Counted from the first letter of the stretch, positions 1 to 9,017 are shown. The stretch: DNA of 64,000 nt from Reinekea marina (GCF_030409715.1 NZ_JAUFQI010000001.1:1611001-1675000), one strand, 5' to 3'. Notes: generated from the letters alone by a model not told the origin. Program-made: numbers and translations.

Positions 1-191
1 ATTTCGATGCCGGCATCGGTAAGGTAGCCACCATCCGGAGAGTCGGTAAAGCCTTTCTCATACAGTCGCTTGGCCGCTTGTTGGACATTTGATTCAGCAT
101 CGCTGTGAATTTTCAAACCAGCCATAATGGTATCGGAAGGGAATTGAAGTAATAAGTTAATTTCATCGAGCTTTTCTGCACTAAGAGACAT
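1..191 (-). CDS. TIGR02647 family protein (C-terminus cut by window edge)
   Basis: The reverse strand from an ATG at 191 reads MSLSAEKLDEINLLLQF and continues in frame to the window edge with a GGYLTDAGIE-like segment. Start, spacing and the PDGGYLTD motif match the small TIGR02647 family of gammaproteobacterial proteins, usually about 75–80 residues, so about 63 residues are present and the last dozen or so are missing. An AAGGA-type ribosome site lies just upstream. The function of the family is unknown; the sequence suggests a small, soluble, winged-helix-like fold but this is inference. Confidence 0.75.
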   Translation of the reverse strand, partial: MSLSAEKLDEINLLLQFPSDTIMAGLKIHSDAESNVQQAAKRLYEKGFTDSPDGGYLTDAGIE

Positions 192-290
192 ATAGGATCC
201 TTTTTATTTATTAATAGTGTGAACCTAAATTCAGCATAGCGTAATTGAATAAGAAAAGCTCGACTGGCTTACCACCTATTTCATGGTAAT

Positions 291-1406
291 CTAACCTTTC
301 GCTTCGTGATAAGCCCATTCTAGCCAGGGCAGCATGGCTTCAATGTCACTTTGCTCTACGGTTGCTCCTGCCCATATGCGCAACCCAGCTGGAGCGTCTT
401 TATAAGAACCAATATCGTATGCAACACCCTCATTGGCAAGTAGTGAGATCATTAATTTGATTTTTTCTGGTGGTAAATCAACGGTAAAGCAGACACTGGT
501 ATTGGATCGAATCGCCTTTTCTTGAGTTAAGAAGTGAAGCCAAGGCGTTTGTTCGACAAATGCCTCAAGCGTCTTTAAGTTAGCAAGTGACTTTTCAATG
601 GCTTGCTGAGTTCCACCAATAGATTCTACCCAAGATAAAGCGTCTAAATAATCTGCAACACATAGCATAGAAGGGGTATTAATTGTTTCACCTCGGAATA
701 TACCTTCATTTAGCTTGCCTTTGGTGGTTAGCCTAAATAGCTTTGGCAAGGGCCAAGGTGGCGTATAGGTTTCTAGCCTCTTTACAGCGCGTGGCGAAAG
801 AATAAGCATGCCATGAGCGCCTTCGCTGCCAAGAACCTTTTGCCAAGAAAAAGTGACAACATCTAGCTTGTGCCAAGGTAATTCCATGGCAAACACGGCA
901 GAAGTAGCATCACAAATGGTTAAGCCCTGGCGGTCATCCGCAATCCAGTCTCCATTTGGCACCTTTGCTCCAGAGGTTGTGCCATTCCAAGTAAAAATAA
1001 CATCATGCTCAAAATTTGCTTGGTCTAAATTAGGAAGAGTGCCATAGTCAGCCGTAATAGTTCGTACGTTATCTAGTTTTAGCTGGTTGGTCACATCGTT
1101 TATCCAGCCTTTGCCAAATGACTCCCAGCCGAAAATATCAACAGGGCGTTCACCGAGCATCCCCCACATAGCCATTTCCATTGCGCCCGTATCAGAACCA
1201 GGAACAATGCCTACACGCCAGCCTTCGGGTAAGCCCAGCAATTCAGCGGTTTTTAGGCAAACTTTAGACAATACATCTTTACCCGCGCCGGAGCGGTGCG
1301 ACCGACCTAACACAGATATATCGAGAGCATTTATGTTGTAACCAGGCCGTTTACTGCACGGCCCAGAAGAAAAGTTTGGATTGTTAGGTTTAATGCTTGG
1401 CTTCAT
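291..1406 (-). CDS. serC: Phosphoserine aminotransferase, non-canonical clade
   Basis: PLP-dependent class V aminotransferase that converts 3-phosphohydroxypyruvate and glutamate to O-phosphoserine in serine biosynthesis, and also serves the pyridoxine pathway. The N-terminus [15 protein letters not shown], the SHRSGAGK segment and the lysine-bearing [15 protein letters not shown] motif (Schiff-base Lys near residue 190) identify the family. The form is the about 370–380-residue SerC type common in alphaproteobacteria and Methanosarcina, not the about 360-residue enterobacterial form. I chose the ATG at 1406, which gives the usual family start MKPSIKPN; an in-frame ATG at 1424 adds six residues. 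The gene is monocistronic here. The usual gammaproteobacterial site of serC, between gyrA and pheA, is empty in this window, so this copy may be the only one. Confidence 0.85.
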   Translation of the reverse strand: MKPSIKPNNPNFSSGPCSKRPGYNINALDISVLGRSHRSGAGKDVLSKVCLKTAELLGLPEGWRVGIVPGSDTGAMEMAMWGMLGERPVDIFGWESFGKGWINDVTNQLKLDNVRTITADYGTLPNLDQANFEHDVIFTWNGTTSGAKVPNGDWIADDRQGLTICDATSAVFAMELPWHKLDVVTFSWQKVLGSEGAHGMLILSPRAVKRLETYTPPWPLPKLFRLTTKGKLNEGIFRGETINTPSMLCVADYLDALSWVESIGGTQQAIEKSLANLKTLEAFVEQTPWLHFLTQEKAIRSNTSVCFTVDLPPEKIKLMISLLANEGVAYDIGSYKDAPAGLRIWAGATVEQSDIEAMLPWLEWAYHEAKG

Positions 1407-1567
1407 TGGGTCATGGATCCACATTACTTATTGATCGGAACAGTACTAGGCCTGTTAATGAATATCACTAATGGTACGATATTGAACAGAATTGAGCATT
1501 ATTTATTGCAGTGGTTTTTATGGGAGAGTGTTTTTCAGTATTAACAAGGCATTGCCTTTATCGGTGT

Positions 1568-1981
1568 TTAAGCGTGGTGAGTTGAATTAGTGGCTTTGGT
1601 GAGCTCGCTGTTTAACCAACGTAGCGCCTCTTTTCTGTCAGAAAATGTCTTTATATTTTGATCTTTTCTAGAATCAACTAAAGAATCTAATATTTTTAAC
1701 TGGAGGTTAGATTTAAAGAGCATAGCCTTCGCAACCATGTATTGAGAGTTCACCCATTGGTTAAATTCTTCAAGTGCTTGGTAAGCTTCTGGTGTGCCGC
1801 CCTGTATGTTTTTGTCGTCAATCAAGACGGCAAAGGGTTCGCCATTAAATGATTCAATGACTTTTCGTTGTTTGCTTAATCCGCTAGCTATACCTTCTAG
1901 ATTAAATTGGCCGAAATAAGAAACCTGTAAAATGCGGCCACTTACGGATATTTCTGTTTGACCATGTGGTTGATTAATCAT
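1568..1981 (-). CDS. Small SpoIIAA/STAS-like protein of unknown function
   Basis: A 137-residue soluble protein with no signal peptide. The pattern is that of the SpoIIAA-like fold: an initial beta hairpin (residues 10–25), a helix with GLSKQRKVIESF, a strand with PFAVLIDDKNIQGGTPEAY, and a C-terminal FSDRKEALRWL segment typical of STAS-like domains ending in a helix. The conserved phosphorylatable serine context of true anti-anti-sigma factors is not evident. It stands alone between serC and a DUF3859 gene on the same strand, with gaps of roughly 75–160 bp. Fold assignment is inference from pattern; function unknown. Confidence 0.55.
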   Translation of the reverse strand: MINQPHGQTEISVSGRILQVSYFGQFNLEGIASGLSKQRKVIESFNGEPFAVLIDDKNIQGGTPEAYQALEEFNQWVNSQYMVAKAMLFKSNLQLKILDSLVDSRKDQNIKTFSDRKEALRWLNSELTKATNSTHHA

Positions 1982-2055
1982 TGTGAGCCTAAAAGGATTT
2001 TATTATTTTTAGATTAGGGTATATGACGAGTGCCTACTAATGCAAATTGTAATTT

Positions 2056-2505
2056 CTACCAACGCTTTCTGGGCTTAAATGAATTTCGCGCGTGACCTAA
2101 CGTACGTTCACCTTTAAATTCAATATCTACTATAAACGTCTTCTCAATTAAAATGTCCCCGTCAAGCTCAAGTACCATACGCCAATGGCCGAGCTTTGTA
2201 TTTAAAGGCTGCCATAAGGTATCGCCTAAATAAAAATTCCAATCATTATTGCGAACGTAAACATCGCCCGTAAAAGGTTCAAGGATGGTTCCATGTTCAT
2301 CAGGAATATCGGGATGATAGATAATATAACTGAATTTTAAGCCTTTGGCTTTTTTAAAGTTGGCGATGAACCCAAATTCAATATTTTCACGAGCAGGAAT
2401 GTCGGTAGTCACCTCAATGAGCTTTGGTAGTTGTTTACTTTTTTCATCCCACTGAGTGTAAATACCATGGTGCAGTAGCGTACAGCTAAATTTTGATCGT
2501 TTCAT
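2056..2505 (-). CDS. DUF3859 domain-containing protein
   Basis: A 149-residue protein. The HHGIYTQWDEKSKQLPKLIE region followed by a TDIPARENIEFGF segment matches the DUF3859 family, small beta-rich proteins found in many Gammaproteobacteria. The rest alternates beta strands with several Trp/Tyr residues and ends in a basic tail (KPRKRW). There is no signal peptide or membrane segment. It lies about 75 bp upstream of the SpoIIAA-like gene on the same strand and could share a transcript with it. No biochemical role is known to me. Confidence 0.65.
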   Translation of the reverse strand: MKRSKFSCTLLHHGIYTQWDEKSKQLPKLIEVTTDIPARENIEFGFIANFKKAKGLKFSYIIYHPDIPDEHGTILEPFTGDVYVRNNDWNFYLGDTLWQPLNTKLGHWRMVLELDGDILIEKTFIVDIEFKGERTLGHARNSFKPRKRW

Positions 2506-2792
2506 AATATCGCTGCGCCTTGATTACGTTTAAAAAATTGATGAATGAAGATGTTATCAATCAAGTCAGTATAGTCAACCGAGTAAAGCCGTTAACATCG
2601 GCACTTTTTTGGATCATTTTGACCATATAAACTCTAACCATGCTCGAAAATAAGGCACTATTGAACGTTGTAAAAAACCTATTCACTAATTCTTACTGGA
2701 AATATGCTGTCGGTATAGTAATTGCTGTACTAATGATTGCACCACAAGCAATACCTTCAATTGTTAGCTCGTAACTACAAGAGAAAAAACCA

Positions 2793-3128
2793 ATGATGTA
2801 CAGTAAAGCTATTATTGATCTTATTAGGGAAACTCGCCGCCGAGTTTCAAGTGAGAAAAAACCCAGTATTAAATTAGCGAACCCCGAAGTCTTTGATGAA
2901 CTCAATGAAATTTATCACCATACTAGCGATGCTATTTTGAAAGCGCTTGTTAAAGAACTTTTCCATTTAATGGGTGGAGATTGGCCCGAAAAACTCAAAC
3001 CAACCGTTCAGTCGAGTGGAAGATTCTATCGAGGTGTAGAAATTCCGGTGGCAGATCTGAAAGAAAAAGTACAGGCGCCCAAGCAACTGCCAAAACGAAT
3101 TTATAGGGGGCAAGCTATTCCGGATTAA
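2793..3128 (+). CDS. Hypothetical protein (111 aa)
   Basis: Not recognised. The protein is soluble, starts with a helical MMYSKAIIDLIRETRRRV segment, has a central helical region (residues 30–65, including HHTSDAILKALVKELFHLMG) and a C-terminal part with two similar short motifs, GRFYRGVEIPVADLKEK and KRIYRGQAIPD. The repeated [RI]YRG..IP motif resembles the DUF4278 type of short YRG motif seen in small bacterial proteins, but that is a weak resemblance. The gene is convergent with the GH13 gene, which ends 52 bp downstream. The reading frame is uninterrupted and codon use resembles the neighbours. Confidence 0.55.
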   Translation: MMYSKAIIDLIRETRRRVSSEKKPSIKLANPEVFDELNEIYHHTSDAILKALVKELFHLMGGDWPEKLKPTVQSSGRFYRGVEIPVADLKEKVQAPKQLPKRIYRGQAIPD

Positions 3129-3180
3129 TGCTAGCCCTCTCGTTCTAAAATATCTTCGTTGATACTTAGAGAGTGTAGTT

Positions 3181-4941
3181 CTATAAATTGCTGAGCCATA
3201 GCGATTGATAAGGTGCTAATGTTAAAGTGCTTTTCGTTTGGTTCAATTGATCCCCTGAAATTAGATCCCGCCAGGCAACACCTTCAATTAAATTCAATTC
3301 ATGGAAAGATAAACTGACTATCTGGTCCGTTATATTGTGTATGCAAAAAATGCTTTGTTTTCGATCTATCGATTGTCGCCAAACGCCAACCAGTTCATCG
3401 CTTAACTGCAGCGTAAATTGGGTGGCATTGGGGTGAAACGCCTTTTGTTGCCTTCGTATTCGTAGTAAGTCGGTAATGCGCTTGAAAACAGCGGAATGCG
3501 TACTGGTTTCCTTGTTGAGCTCTTTATTTAGAGCGTCGTAGTCCCACCTGTGTCGATTAATATGGCGATTGTGTTGTGTATTTTCTAAGCGCTGATAGTC
3601 GTTTCTTGTGCCCAATAAACTATGAATATAAATGGCTGGGATGCCCTCTAAACTTAACATCACTGCGTGGGCGCATATAAAACGGTCTAAGCCAAACTTG
3701 TCGGGGCCAGAGGTGGTGCCTTGTAGTGCATCGAATAATGCAATATTAATTTCATAAGGCCGTAATGAACCATCGGCCAAAGTGCGCATTGAAATTCGAC
3801 CACCAAAATTCATCATGGTGCTGATAAGGGTATTAATCTCAGGTTCACTCAAAAGACCTTCGGCAGGGCGTAACCCGATGCCATCGTGCGATGCAATAAA
3901 ATTAAAATAAGCCGTGCCATCCTGGCATGGGGGCATACTCATAAGCCATTGACGGAGGTGGCGGCTATTGCCGCAAATTAGTGTATTAACCAATAGAGGC
4001 GGGAGTGAAAAGTTATAAACACTGTGAGCTTCATTAGCGTTGCCAAAGTAACTTAAATTTTCTTGGTTAGGAATATTGGTCTCGGTAATGATCACAGCAT
4101 CGGGGCAAGCGTGTTCTATCAGCGTTCGCAGCAATCGGATGATTTCATGCGTTTGGGGTAGGTTAACGCAACTTGTGCCATTCGTTTTCCATAAAAAAGC
4201 GACGGCATCTAAGCGGAATATTTTTACACCTTCATCTAAATATTTTCTTATAATTTTAACAAATTCACACAGTACATCGGGGTTGCAAAAATCAAAGTCT
4301 ACTTGATCATGGCTAAAGGTACACCAGACTAGTTTTTGGCCAATTTTCGTTTGAGTTTCTCTTAATAGCGGTGAAGCACGTGGCCGTGTTACTTCACTGT
4401 AATCGGCCTGAGCATCTCCTGTTTTGAAGAATTTGTTACCTGGTGGCTCATCTTTAATGAACTGGTCAAACCAGACACTTCGGCTGGAGCAATGGTTTAT
4501 TACAAGGTCGGCCATTAATCGAAACTTATCCGCAATGTTATTGATATCAGACCAATCACCTAGTGACTCATTCACAGCCGTATAGTTAATCACCGAAAAG
4601 CCGTCATCGGAGCTATAAGGGTAAAAGGGTAGAATATGGACACTGTTAAAGGCTTCTCGAACAGGCCCTTGCAAGAACTGATTAAGCGTTTGCAATGGGG
4701 GTTCTAGCACATTGTGCCCGTCTTTTTTTTCTAGACTATCCCCATAGGTAATTAAAACGGCATCTTGCTCAGTCCAGTGATTAGTAAAAGGAACAGGTGC
4801 CGGTGTTTTAGAATCTAATCGCATAATGCCGATGAGGTTGGTTGCGAGTTGCATGGGTGAAAGCGGAATATTGATTCCGTCATAAATAAAGTTTATTTGC
4901 TGATTGAGCTTTAACGTAAGATTCTCAATAGTGTGCTGCAT
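3181..4941 (-). CDS. GH13 subfamily 18 phosphorylase, probable glucosylglycerate phosphorylase
   Basis: A 586-residue TIM-barrel glycoside phosphorylase of the sucrose phosphorylase subfamily. The nucleophile Asp is in FRLDAVAF (about D245), the acid/base Glu in IITETN (about E287) and the third carboxylate in ASHDGIG (about D353). The ITETN context and the [14 protein letters not shown] segment resemble sugar phosphorylases related to E. coli YcjM more than classical sucrose phosphorylases. These enzymes use phosphate to split a glucoside to glucose 1-phosphate. The gene starts 15 bp after the glucosyl-3-phosphoglycerate synthase gene, in a gpgP–gpgS–GH13 operon, so glucosylglycerate is the likely substrate. 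This would let the cell recover the stored osmolyte as glucose 1-phosphate and glycerate. Sucrose or another glucoside remains possible. Confidence 0.8.
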   Translation of the reverse strand: MQHTIENLTLKLNQQINFIYDGINIPLSPMQLATNLIGIMRLDSKTPAPVPFTNHWTEQDAVLITYGDSLEKKDGHNVLEPPLQTLNQFLQGPVREAFNSVHILPFYPYSSDDGFSVINYTAVNESLGDWSDINNIADKFRLMADLVINHCSSRSVWFDQFIKDEPPGNKFFKTGDAQADYSEVTRPRASPLLRETQTKIGQKLVWCTFSHDQVDFDFCNPDVLCEFVKIIRKYLDEGVKIFRLDAVAFLWKTNGTSCVNLPQTHEIIRLLRTLIEHACPDAVIITETNIPNQENLSYFGNANEAHSVYNFSLPPLLVNTLICGNSRHLRQWLMSMPPCQDGTAYFNFIASHDGIGLRPAEGLLSEPEINTLISTMMNFGGRISMRTLADGSLRPYEINIALFDALQGTTSGPDKFGLDRFICAHAVMLSLEGIPAIYIHSLLGTRNDYQRLENTQHNRHINRHRWDYDALNKELNKETSTHSAVFKRITDLLRIRRQQKAFHPNATQFTLQLSDELVGVWRQSIDRKQSIFCIHNITDQIVSLSFHELNLIEGVAWRDLISGDQLNQTKSTLTLAPYQSLWLSNL

Positions 4942-4956
4942 AGTAATTTGCCCTGA

Positions 4957-6183
4957 TTAAAGGTTTAAAAAGTCTTCCCTATCGCCTTCGACTGCAGTGA
5001 TCAACTGATCAAAGACATCAGGCATGGCACTGACTACTCGGTTCCAACTGGGTATAAAAGGGCGCTCCATTGGCGCGTCTAAAAATTGCTCTCCCGCCGA
5101 CATGATATTTTTAGCAAACATTTCCACGGCCTTTTCTTCTTGATGAATATCAAGTGTGAGCCCATTCATAATGGCATCATTGTGGTAGGTTTCGACAAAG
5201 TCTAAAGCAATACGGTAGTAGGTTGCTTTTAACGAGCGAAAGGTTTCTGAGTTAAATGTTTCCCCTTGCGTGGCCAACTTCCTGAATATTGATTTAGTGA
5301 TGTCTATCGACATTTTTGAAAGACCCGCGTTTGCATCTTCTAGGCTAAGATCTTGGTGTTTATGATCATAGTTTTTTGCAATATCGGCTTGGCACAATCG
5401 GTTGTTTGCATAGTTTCGATGCATTTCAGATAAAACGCCGATTTCGAGACCCCAATCTGAAGGAATGCGAATGTCTTTTAAAACATCCTGACGAAAAGAA
5501 AATTCACCGGCAAGCGGGTAGCGAAAGCTGTCTATAAAATCTAAATATTCGTTGGTACCAACTACCCTTTTCAGCGCGCGTAGTAAGGGCGTAACCAGTA
5601 ATCGAGATACCCGACCGTTTATTTTTCCATTGGCTACTCGCGCATAATAGCCTTTGCAAAATTCGTAATTAAATTGGGGGTGTGCAACAGGGTAAAGCAG
5701 CCTTGCTAGTAACCCGCGATCGTAAGTAAGAATGTCGCAATCGTGTAGGGCAATAGATTCAGATTTTCCCGTTGCCAACATATAGCCCATGCAGTACCAA
5801 ACATTGCGTCCTTTCCCTAATTCCTTTGGTGCCACTTCTAGCTTTTGAAGTTTTTCATCGAGGGCTTTTAACCGAGGTCCATCATTCCATAACACACGGT
5901 GGTGTTGGGGCAGTGCAGCAAAAAACTCCAAAGCTTTATGGTATTCATCTTTGTCGGCTCGATCTAACCCGATGACAATTTGCGATAAGTAAGGAACTTG
6001 CTTGAGTTCTTTAATAATGGCCGGTAGAGCACTGCCTTCTAATTCAGAATATAAGGATGGCAATATAAGCCCTAGCGGGCGGAATCTAGAAAAGTGCAAT
6101 AGATCGTATTCTAAATCTTCTATAGACCGCTCAGATAAATTGTGAAGTGTGGTTACAATGCCATTTTGATGGAAATCAGCCAT
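4957..6183 (-). CDS. gpgS: Glucosyl-3-phosphoglycerate synthase
   Basis: A 408-residue retaining glycosyltransferase of the GT81 type that transfers glucose from a nucleotide sugar to 3-phosphoglycerate, the first step of glucosylglycerate synthesis. The family start DFHQNGIVTTLHNL, a Rossmann-like half with IVIGLDRADKDEYHKA, and the metal-binding ALHDCDILTY motif (about residues 146–155) are present. The RYPLAGEFSFR and SDWGLEIGVL segments are also typical of GpgS proteins. The length matches bacterial GpgS (about 390–420). The gene begins 11 bp after the phosphatase gene, so translation is probably coupled. Soluble and cytoplasmic. Confidence 0.88.
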   Translation of the reverse strand: MADFHQNGIVTTLHNLSERSIEDLEYDLLHFSRFRPLGLILPSLYSELEGSALPAIIKELKQVPYLSQIVIGLDRADKDEYHKALEFFAALPQHHRVLWNDGPRLKALDEKLQKLEVAPKELGKGRNVWYCMGYMLATGKSESIALHDCDILTYDRGLLARLLYPVAHPQFNYEFCKGYYARVANGKINGRVSRLLVTPLLRALKRVVGTNEYLDFIDSFRYPLAGEFSFRQDVLKDIRIPSDWGLEIGVLSEMHRNYANNRLCQADIAKNYDHKHQDLSLEDANAGLSKMSIDITKSIFRKLATQGETFNSETFRSLKATYYRIALDFVETYHNDAIMNGLTLDIHQEEKAVEMFAKNIMSAGEQFLDAPMERPFIPSWNRVVSAMPDVFDQLITAVEGDREDFLNL

Positions 6184-6194
6184 AGGTTTGTCCT

Positions 6195-7031
6195 TTAAAG
6201 TGAAGAGTTAAGTGCTGGAATAAGTTTGAACATTGCTTCATTCCAACCAGCGGGACCTACATTTTCAGTTCGTAAGCAAAGAGGGTGATCAAAAATTGGA
6301 AAATTGTGAGTTGGGGATTTAATTTGTACGGGCCAATCAACCACCTTCAACATAGCAATATCATTTTCGCCGTCACCTAAGCCAATACTGCATAAGGTGG
6401 CGTTCTCTTGGGCTTGCAGTTGTTGATGCAACCAAGCTACAGATTCACCTTTATTAGAGCCTTTCAGTAAATGAACAAAGCGGCCACCTTGTACAATTTC
6501 GATGTGCTTGTTCTGGCAAAACCTGGTGAGTTGAGCAAACTGTGCATCATTGCCGAACCAATATAGTGGGTCTGAAAATTCTCTTTGTTTGGCTAATTCA
6601 GCTTGCTTTGCATTCAAGCCCGTAATCTTTACCAATTCAGCCGTGCTCAACTGGCTAAACGGAGTAAAGGCGTTTGGTAAAACGTTAGACAATTCTTTAA
6701 ATACAATGGCCCAGTAATGAATGCTAGGAGCAAAAGCCTTTACATAGTGGTGTTCTTGTTGAGTTAACTTCAACGTATCGAAATAAGCATAATCAGCCGT
6801 TTTAGGAATAAATACAGCCGCACCGTTTTCAGCAATGAAAGGGGTGTTTAAGCGAAGAGACTTCGAAAGTGGCTCTATTTCAGCGCGGGTTTTTGAACTA
6901 ACAGGAATGACGGGAATACCGTGCGTTCTTAATGTAGCAAGGGCAGGCACCGCTAAAGAGAAATCATAACTGTGATGGTCTATTAAAGAGCCATCTAGAT
7001 CGGTGTAGACAATGTATCGGGTTGCATTCAA
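6195..7031 (-). CDS. Glucosyl-3-phosphoglycerate / mannosyl-3-phosphoglycerate phosphatase (HAD)
   Basis: HAD-superfamily phosphatase of the mannosyl-3-phosphoglycerate phosphatase family (MpgP/YedP-like). Motif I is YTDLDGSLIDHH, motif II is the PVSSKTRAEI segment, and motif IV is GLGDGENDIAML. In this operon it should remove phosphate from glucosyl-3-phosphoglycerate to release glucosylglycerate. The longest open frame starts at a TTG at 7070, but that codon lies inside a sigma-54-like -12 element. I prefer the TTG at 7031 (MNATRYIVYTDLDG), which has an AAGG ribosome site eight bases upstream and gives the usual short N-terminus. It is the first gene of the three-gene operon. The alternative mannosyl substrate is less likely because the partner enzyme is GpgS-like. 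Confidence 0.8.
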   Translation of the reverse strand: MNATRYIVYTDLDGSLIDHHSYDFSLAVPALATLRTHGIPVIPVSSKTRAEIEPLSKSLRLNTPFIAENGAAVFIPKTADYAYFDTLKLTQQEHHYVKAFAPSIHYWAIVFKELSNVLPNAFTPFSQLSTAELVKITGLNAKQAELAKQREFSDPLYWFGNDAQFAQLTRFCQNKHIEIVQGGRFVHLLKGSNKGESVAWLHQQLQAQENATLCSIGLGDGENDIAMLKVVDWPVQIKSPTHNFPIFDHPLCLRTENVGPAGWNEAMFKLIPALNSSL

Positions 7032-7065
7032 ATTTATTACCTTAGACGAGGTTAACTTAGGTAAT

Positions 7066-7081
7066 TGCAACTAACATACCA
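7066..7081 (-). promoter_or_regulatory. Sigma-54-like promoter of the glucosylglycerate operon
   Basis: On the minus strand the sequence TGGTATGTTAGTTGCA matches the sigma-54 consensus TGGCAYR-N4-TTGCW, with the GG and GC dinucleotides exactly ten bases apart (GG at 7080–7079, GC at 7068–7067). The predicted transcript would begin near 7055, about 24 bases before the chosen TTG start. Match and position are seen directly; activity is inferred. Confidence 0.6.
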
Positions 7082-7082
7082 A

Positions 7083-7200
7083 GCGCAAAGCAGTGTAAAT
7101 TGCGCATAATGGGTGAAAAACGCACAATAATGGCGCACTTAAAACACCATAAGAACAAAATAGTGCGCAAAGCTGTTTATTTATGGCGCACCCGACAGAA
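7083..7200 (-). promoter_or_regulatory. Cluster of TGCGC motifs, candidate enhancer-binding region
   Basis: Upstream of the sigma-54-like promoter, about 120 bp carry repeated TGCGC/GTGCG elements in both orientations. One is a GCGCAC-TATTTTG stretch and another a GCGCC-ATTAT-TGTGCG stretch. Both recall the NtrC site pattern GCACC-N5-GGTGC, but neither is a perfect match. They lie where enhancer sites of sigma-54 promoters are usually found. The region also separates the operon from tRNA-Val and could partly serve that gene. Confidence 0.35.
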
Positions 7201-7315
7201 TGGTTAAATGCACCTAAAAAATAAGCCTTTTCAAGGCTAAGCTACTGAAAAACAAGATTTTTTTAACAAAATCCTTGCGCAAGAACAAAAGATCGGTATC
7301 ATACGCCCACAATTC

Positions 7316-7374
<59 letters not shown>

Positions 7375-7392
<18 letters not shown>

Positions 7393-7768
7393 GATTTTTA
7401 TACAAAAAAAGCTACCCAACGGGTGGCTTTTTTTGTATATGGGTATTGCAAAGCAATGCCCAGAACTGGACAGTTCACGCCAACGGCCGCGACCGAAGAG
7501 AGCGCATCTGGATAGTCCTACCAGATTTATATACAAAAAAAAGCTACCCAACGGGTGGCTTTTTTTGTATATGGGTATTGCAAAGCAATGCCCAGAACTG
7601 GACAGTTCACGCCAACGGCCGCGACCGAAGAGAGCGCATCTGGATAGTCCTACCAGATTTATATACAAAAAAAAGCTACCCAACGGGTGGCTTTTTTTGT
7701 ATATGGGTATTGCAAAGCAATGCCCAGAACTGGACAGTTCACGCCAGCGACCGTGCGAGCGTATTCCA
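7375..7768 (+). repeat. Three tandem units of tRNA-Val 3' end plus terminator (rtT-like)
   Basis: Units start at 7375, 7506 and 7638, giving periods of 131 and 132 bp. Each begins with the last 18 bases of the tRNA (ATCTGGATAGTCCTACCA). Each then has a strong hairpin with T-run (AAGCTACCC/GGGTGGCTT), a second hairpin (GGGTATTGC-aaa-GCAATGCCC) and a GC-rich spacer ending in GAGAGCGC. The first copy of the 18-mer is the real tRNA end; the third unit decays after about 7745. The layout matches that known for the E. coli tyrT operon, whose rtT repeats also carry a tRNA 3' end. Open frames across the array on both strands are by-products of the periodicity. Confidence 0.9.
7400..7439 (+). terminator. 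Intrinsic terminator of tRNA-Val, first of three copies
   Basis: A long stem ATACAAAAAAAGC…ACCC with loop AAC, pairing with GGGTGGCTTTTTTTGTAT, followed by a T-rich tail. It is nearly symmetric, so it could act in both directions. The same hairpin recurs about 131 and 263 bp downstream, giving three terminators in series. Confidence 0.85.
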
Positions 7769-7771
7769 TGC

Positions 7772-8326
7772 TCAATTGTAATCTGGGTATTGTGAGACAA
7801 TATTTGAAATGTCGGGTTGGCAAAAATCGGGCAGTGGAGTGTCTTTTTCTTCTAGCACGTTGATCAGTGGAATTAGCTTGAGAAGTTCAATTGTATGTTG
7901 AGCGTCCAAGGTGTAACAGGTTTTCGTTTGAGGGAGAGCCGTTAAATAAGACTGGATATCGGATTGCTCTATAACTGGATCAAAAGGGGAGTGCGCAACA
8001 AGTACCTGAGTGTTTTGTGTGTCGGGTATTTTGTAACTGTGAACCGGAGTTGTCCAGCAATAGTCTTTAATATCCAAGTACTTTCCGTACACGCCAAGGT
8101 CTATTTCCTTGAAAGTACTCTCACCTACAGTCTCATTGCAATGTGTAAACTCGCTGGGAATGGGTGAAATATAATCGACTATAGCCTTTGGCCAAACCCC
8201 ATAAACAGTTGGGTTTAGAAGCAAATGTTCCATTAATTCGTCACTGACTAAATTTTGATCAAACCCTTCTGGGTTTTCAATATGTAGCTGAACCCATTGT
8301 TGAGCTAAATCGAAATCGAAATACAT
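7772..8326 (-). CDS. C-terminal half of a frameshifted alpha/beta hydrolase
   Basis: The 184-residue frame contains the end of a proline-iminopeptidase-like alpha/beta hydrolase. The TQVLVAHSPFDPVI segment has the acid-residue position and CYTLDAQHTIELLK has the catalytic histidine position. It has no nucleophile elbow of its own. Extending the frame upstream past its first ATG gives …YGLFDLMYFDF, which overlaps the stop region of the N-terminal half at 8331. Hence this is most likely the downstream part of one gene broken by a single-base shift at about 8330–8350, not an independent gene. Expression as a separate protein is doubtful because there is no clear ribosome site. Confidence 0.6.
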   Translation of the reverse strand: MYFDFDLAQQWVQLHIENPEGFDQNLVSDELMEHLLLNPTVYGVWPKAIVDYISPIPSEFTHCNETVGESTFKEIDLGVYGKYLDIKDYCWTTPVHSYKIPDTQNTQVLVAHSPFDPVIEQSDIQSYLTALPQTKTCYTLDAQHTIELLKLIPLINVLEEKDTPLPDFCQPDISNIVSQYPDYN

Positions 8327-8330
8327 CAGA

Positions 8331-9017
8331 TCAAACAGACCATAAATACTTTGTTAACCCCACATTGTTTAAACCTTTCATATATACGTTTGATTGTTCG
8401 AAGTTATCAATGAACTGATCCAACTTTTTCTGCTTGTTACGGTTAGAAAAATTGCCTAGGCATGACTTTATCAATAAACATGCTGCTCGAAATTTGTATA
8501 GTGCTTTAGCTTGGATTATAGGAGCATCTGTAGTTTGCTCTGGGAATAGGCTAACAGGAGAATCTAATAATACTGCAGATATGTTTTGAGAGTCTGTTAA
8601 AAGCATGGCACCAGCCACGCGACCGCTGTAGGACACGCCGTATATCGACCATTGATCTATGTTTAAGTGGCTTCGTAAAGCATTAAAATCTTGGGCGTAT
8701 GTCATGAAGTGATAGTGTGTTACGTCAATGCCAGAGTCTACAATCCTTTTTCTACAGGCAGAATATGATTCGTTATATAAGCACTCTAATTCATTAGATT
8801 TACCATGGCCACGAATTTGCCCAATGATAAGTTGATCGACCGATGTTGCATATTGATCGAATATACTGACAAATTCATCGACGATATCGCTATCAATTTG
8901 TCCACCAGGGCCCCCAATTCCAGCAATAAACCAGGTGTTTTTAGGTTTGACTAGATCGTGTCGCTGCCACTGCCAAAACTCGATATGTGATTGCTCATCA
9001 ACTTGAAATTTTTGCAT
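8331..9017 (-). CDS. N-terminal half of a frameshifted alpha/beta hydrolase
   Basis: The N-terminal half of an alpha/beta hydrolase resembling proline iminopeptidase/TAP-type enzymes. It has an oxyanion-hole-like IAGIGGPGGQ segment near residue 33, a GQIRGHGKS strand-turn, and the nucleophile elbow YGVSYSGRVAG. The frame stops after LTKYLWSV, whereas the missing cap and acid/histidine part is encoded in another frame starting a few bases later. The ATG at 9017 is preferred over the in-frame TTG at 9023. A 38-residue membrane peptide gene lies immediately upstream. All three triad positions exist across the two pieces, so the disruption looks recent, or it is an assembly error. Confidence 0.65.
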   Translation of the reverse strand: MQKFQVDEQSHIEFWQWQRHDLVKPKNTWFIAGIGGPGGQIDSDIVDEFVSIFDQYATSVDQLIIGQIRGHGKSNELECLYNESYSACRKRIVDSGIDVTHYHFMTYAQDFNALRSHLNIDQWSIYGVSYSGRVAGAMLLTDSQNISAVLLDSPVSLFPEQTTDAPIIQAKALYKFRAACLLIKSCLGNFSNRNKQKKLDQFIDNFEQSNVYMKGLNNVGLTKYLWSV

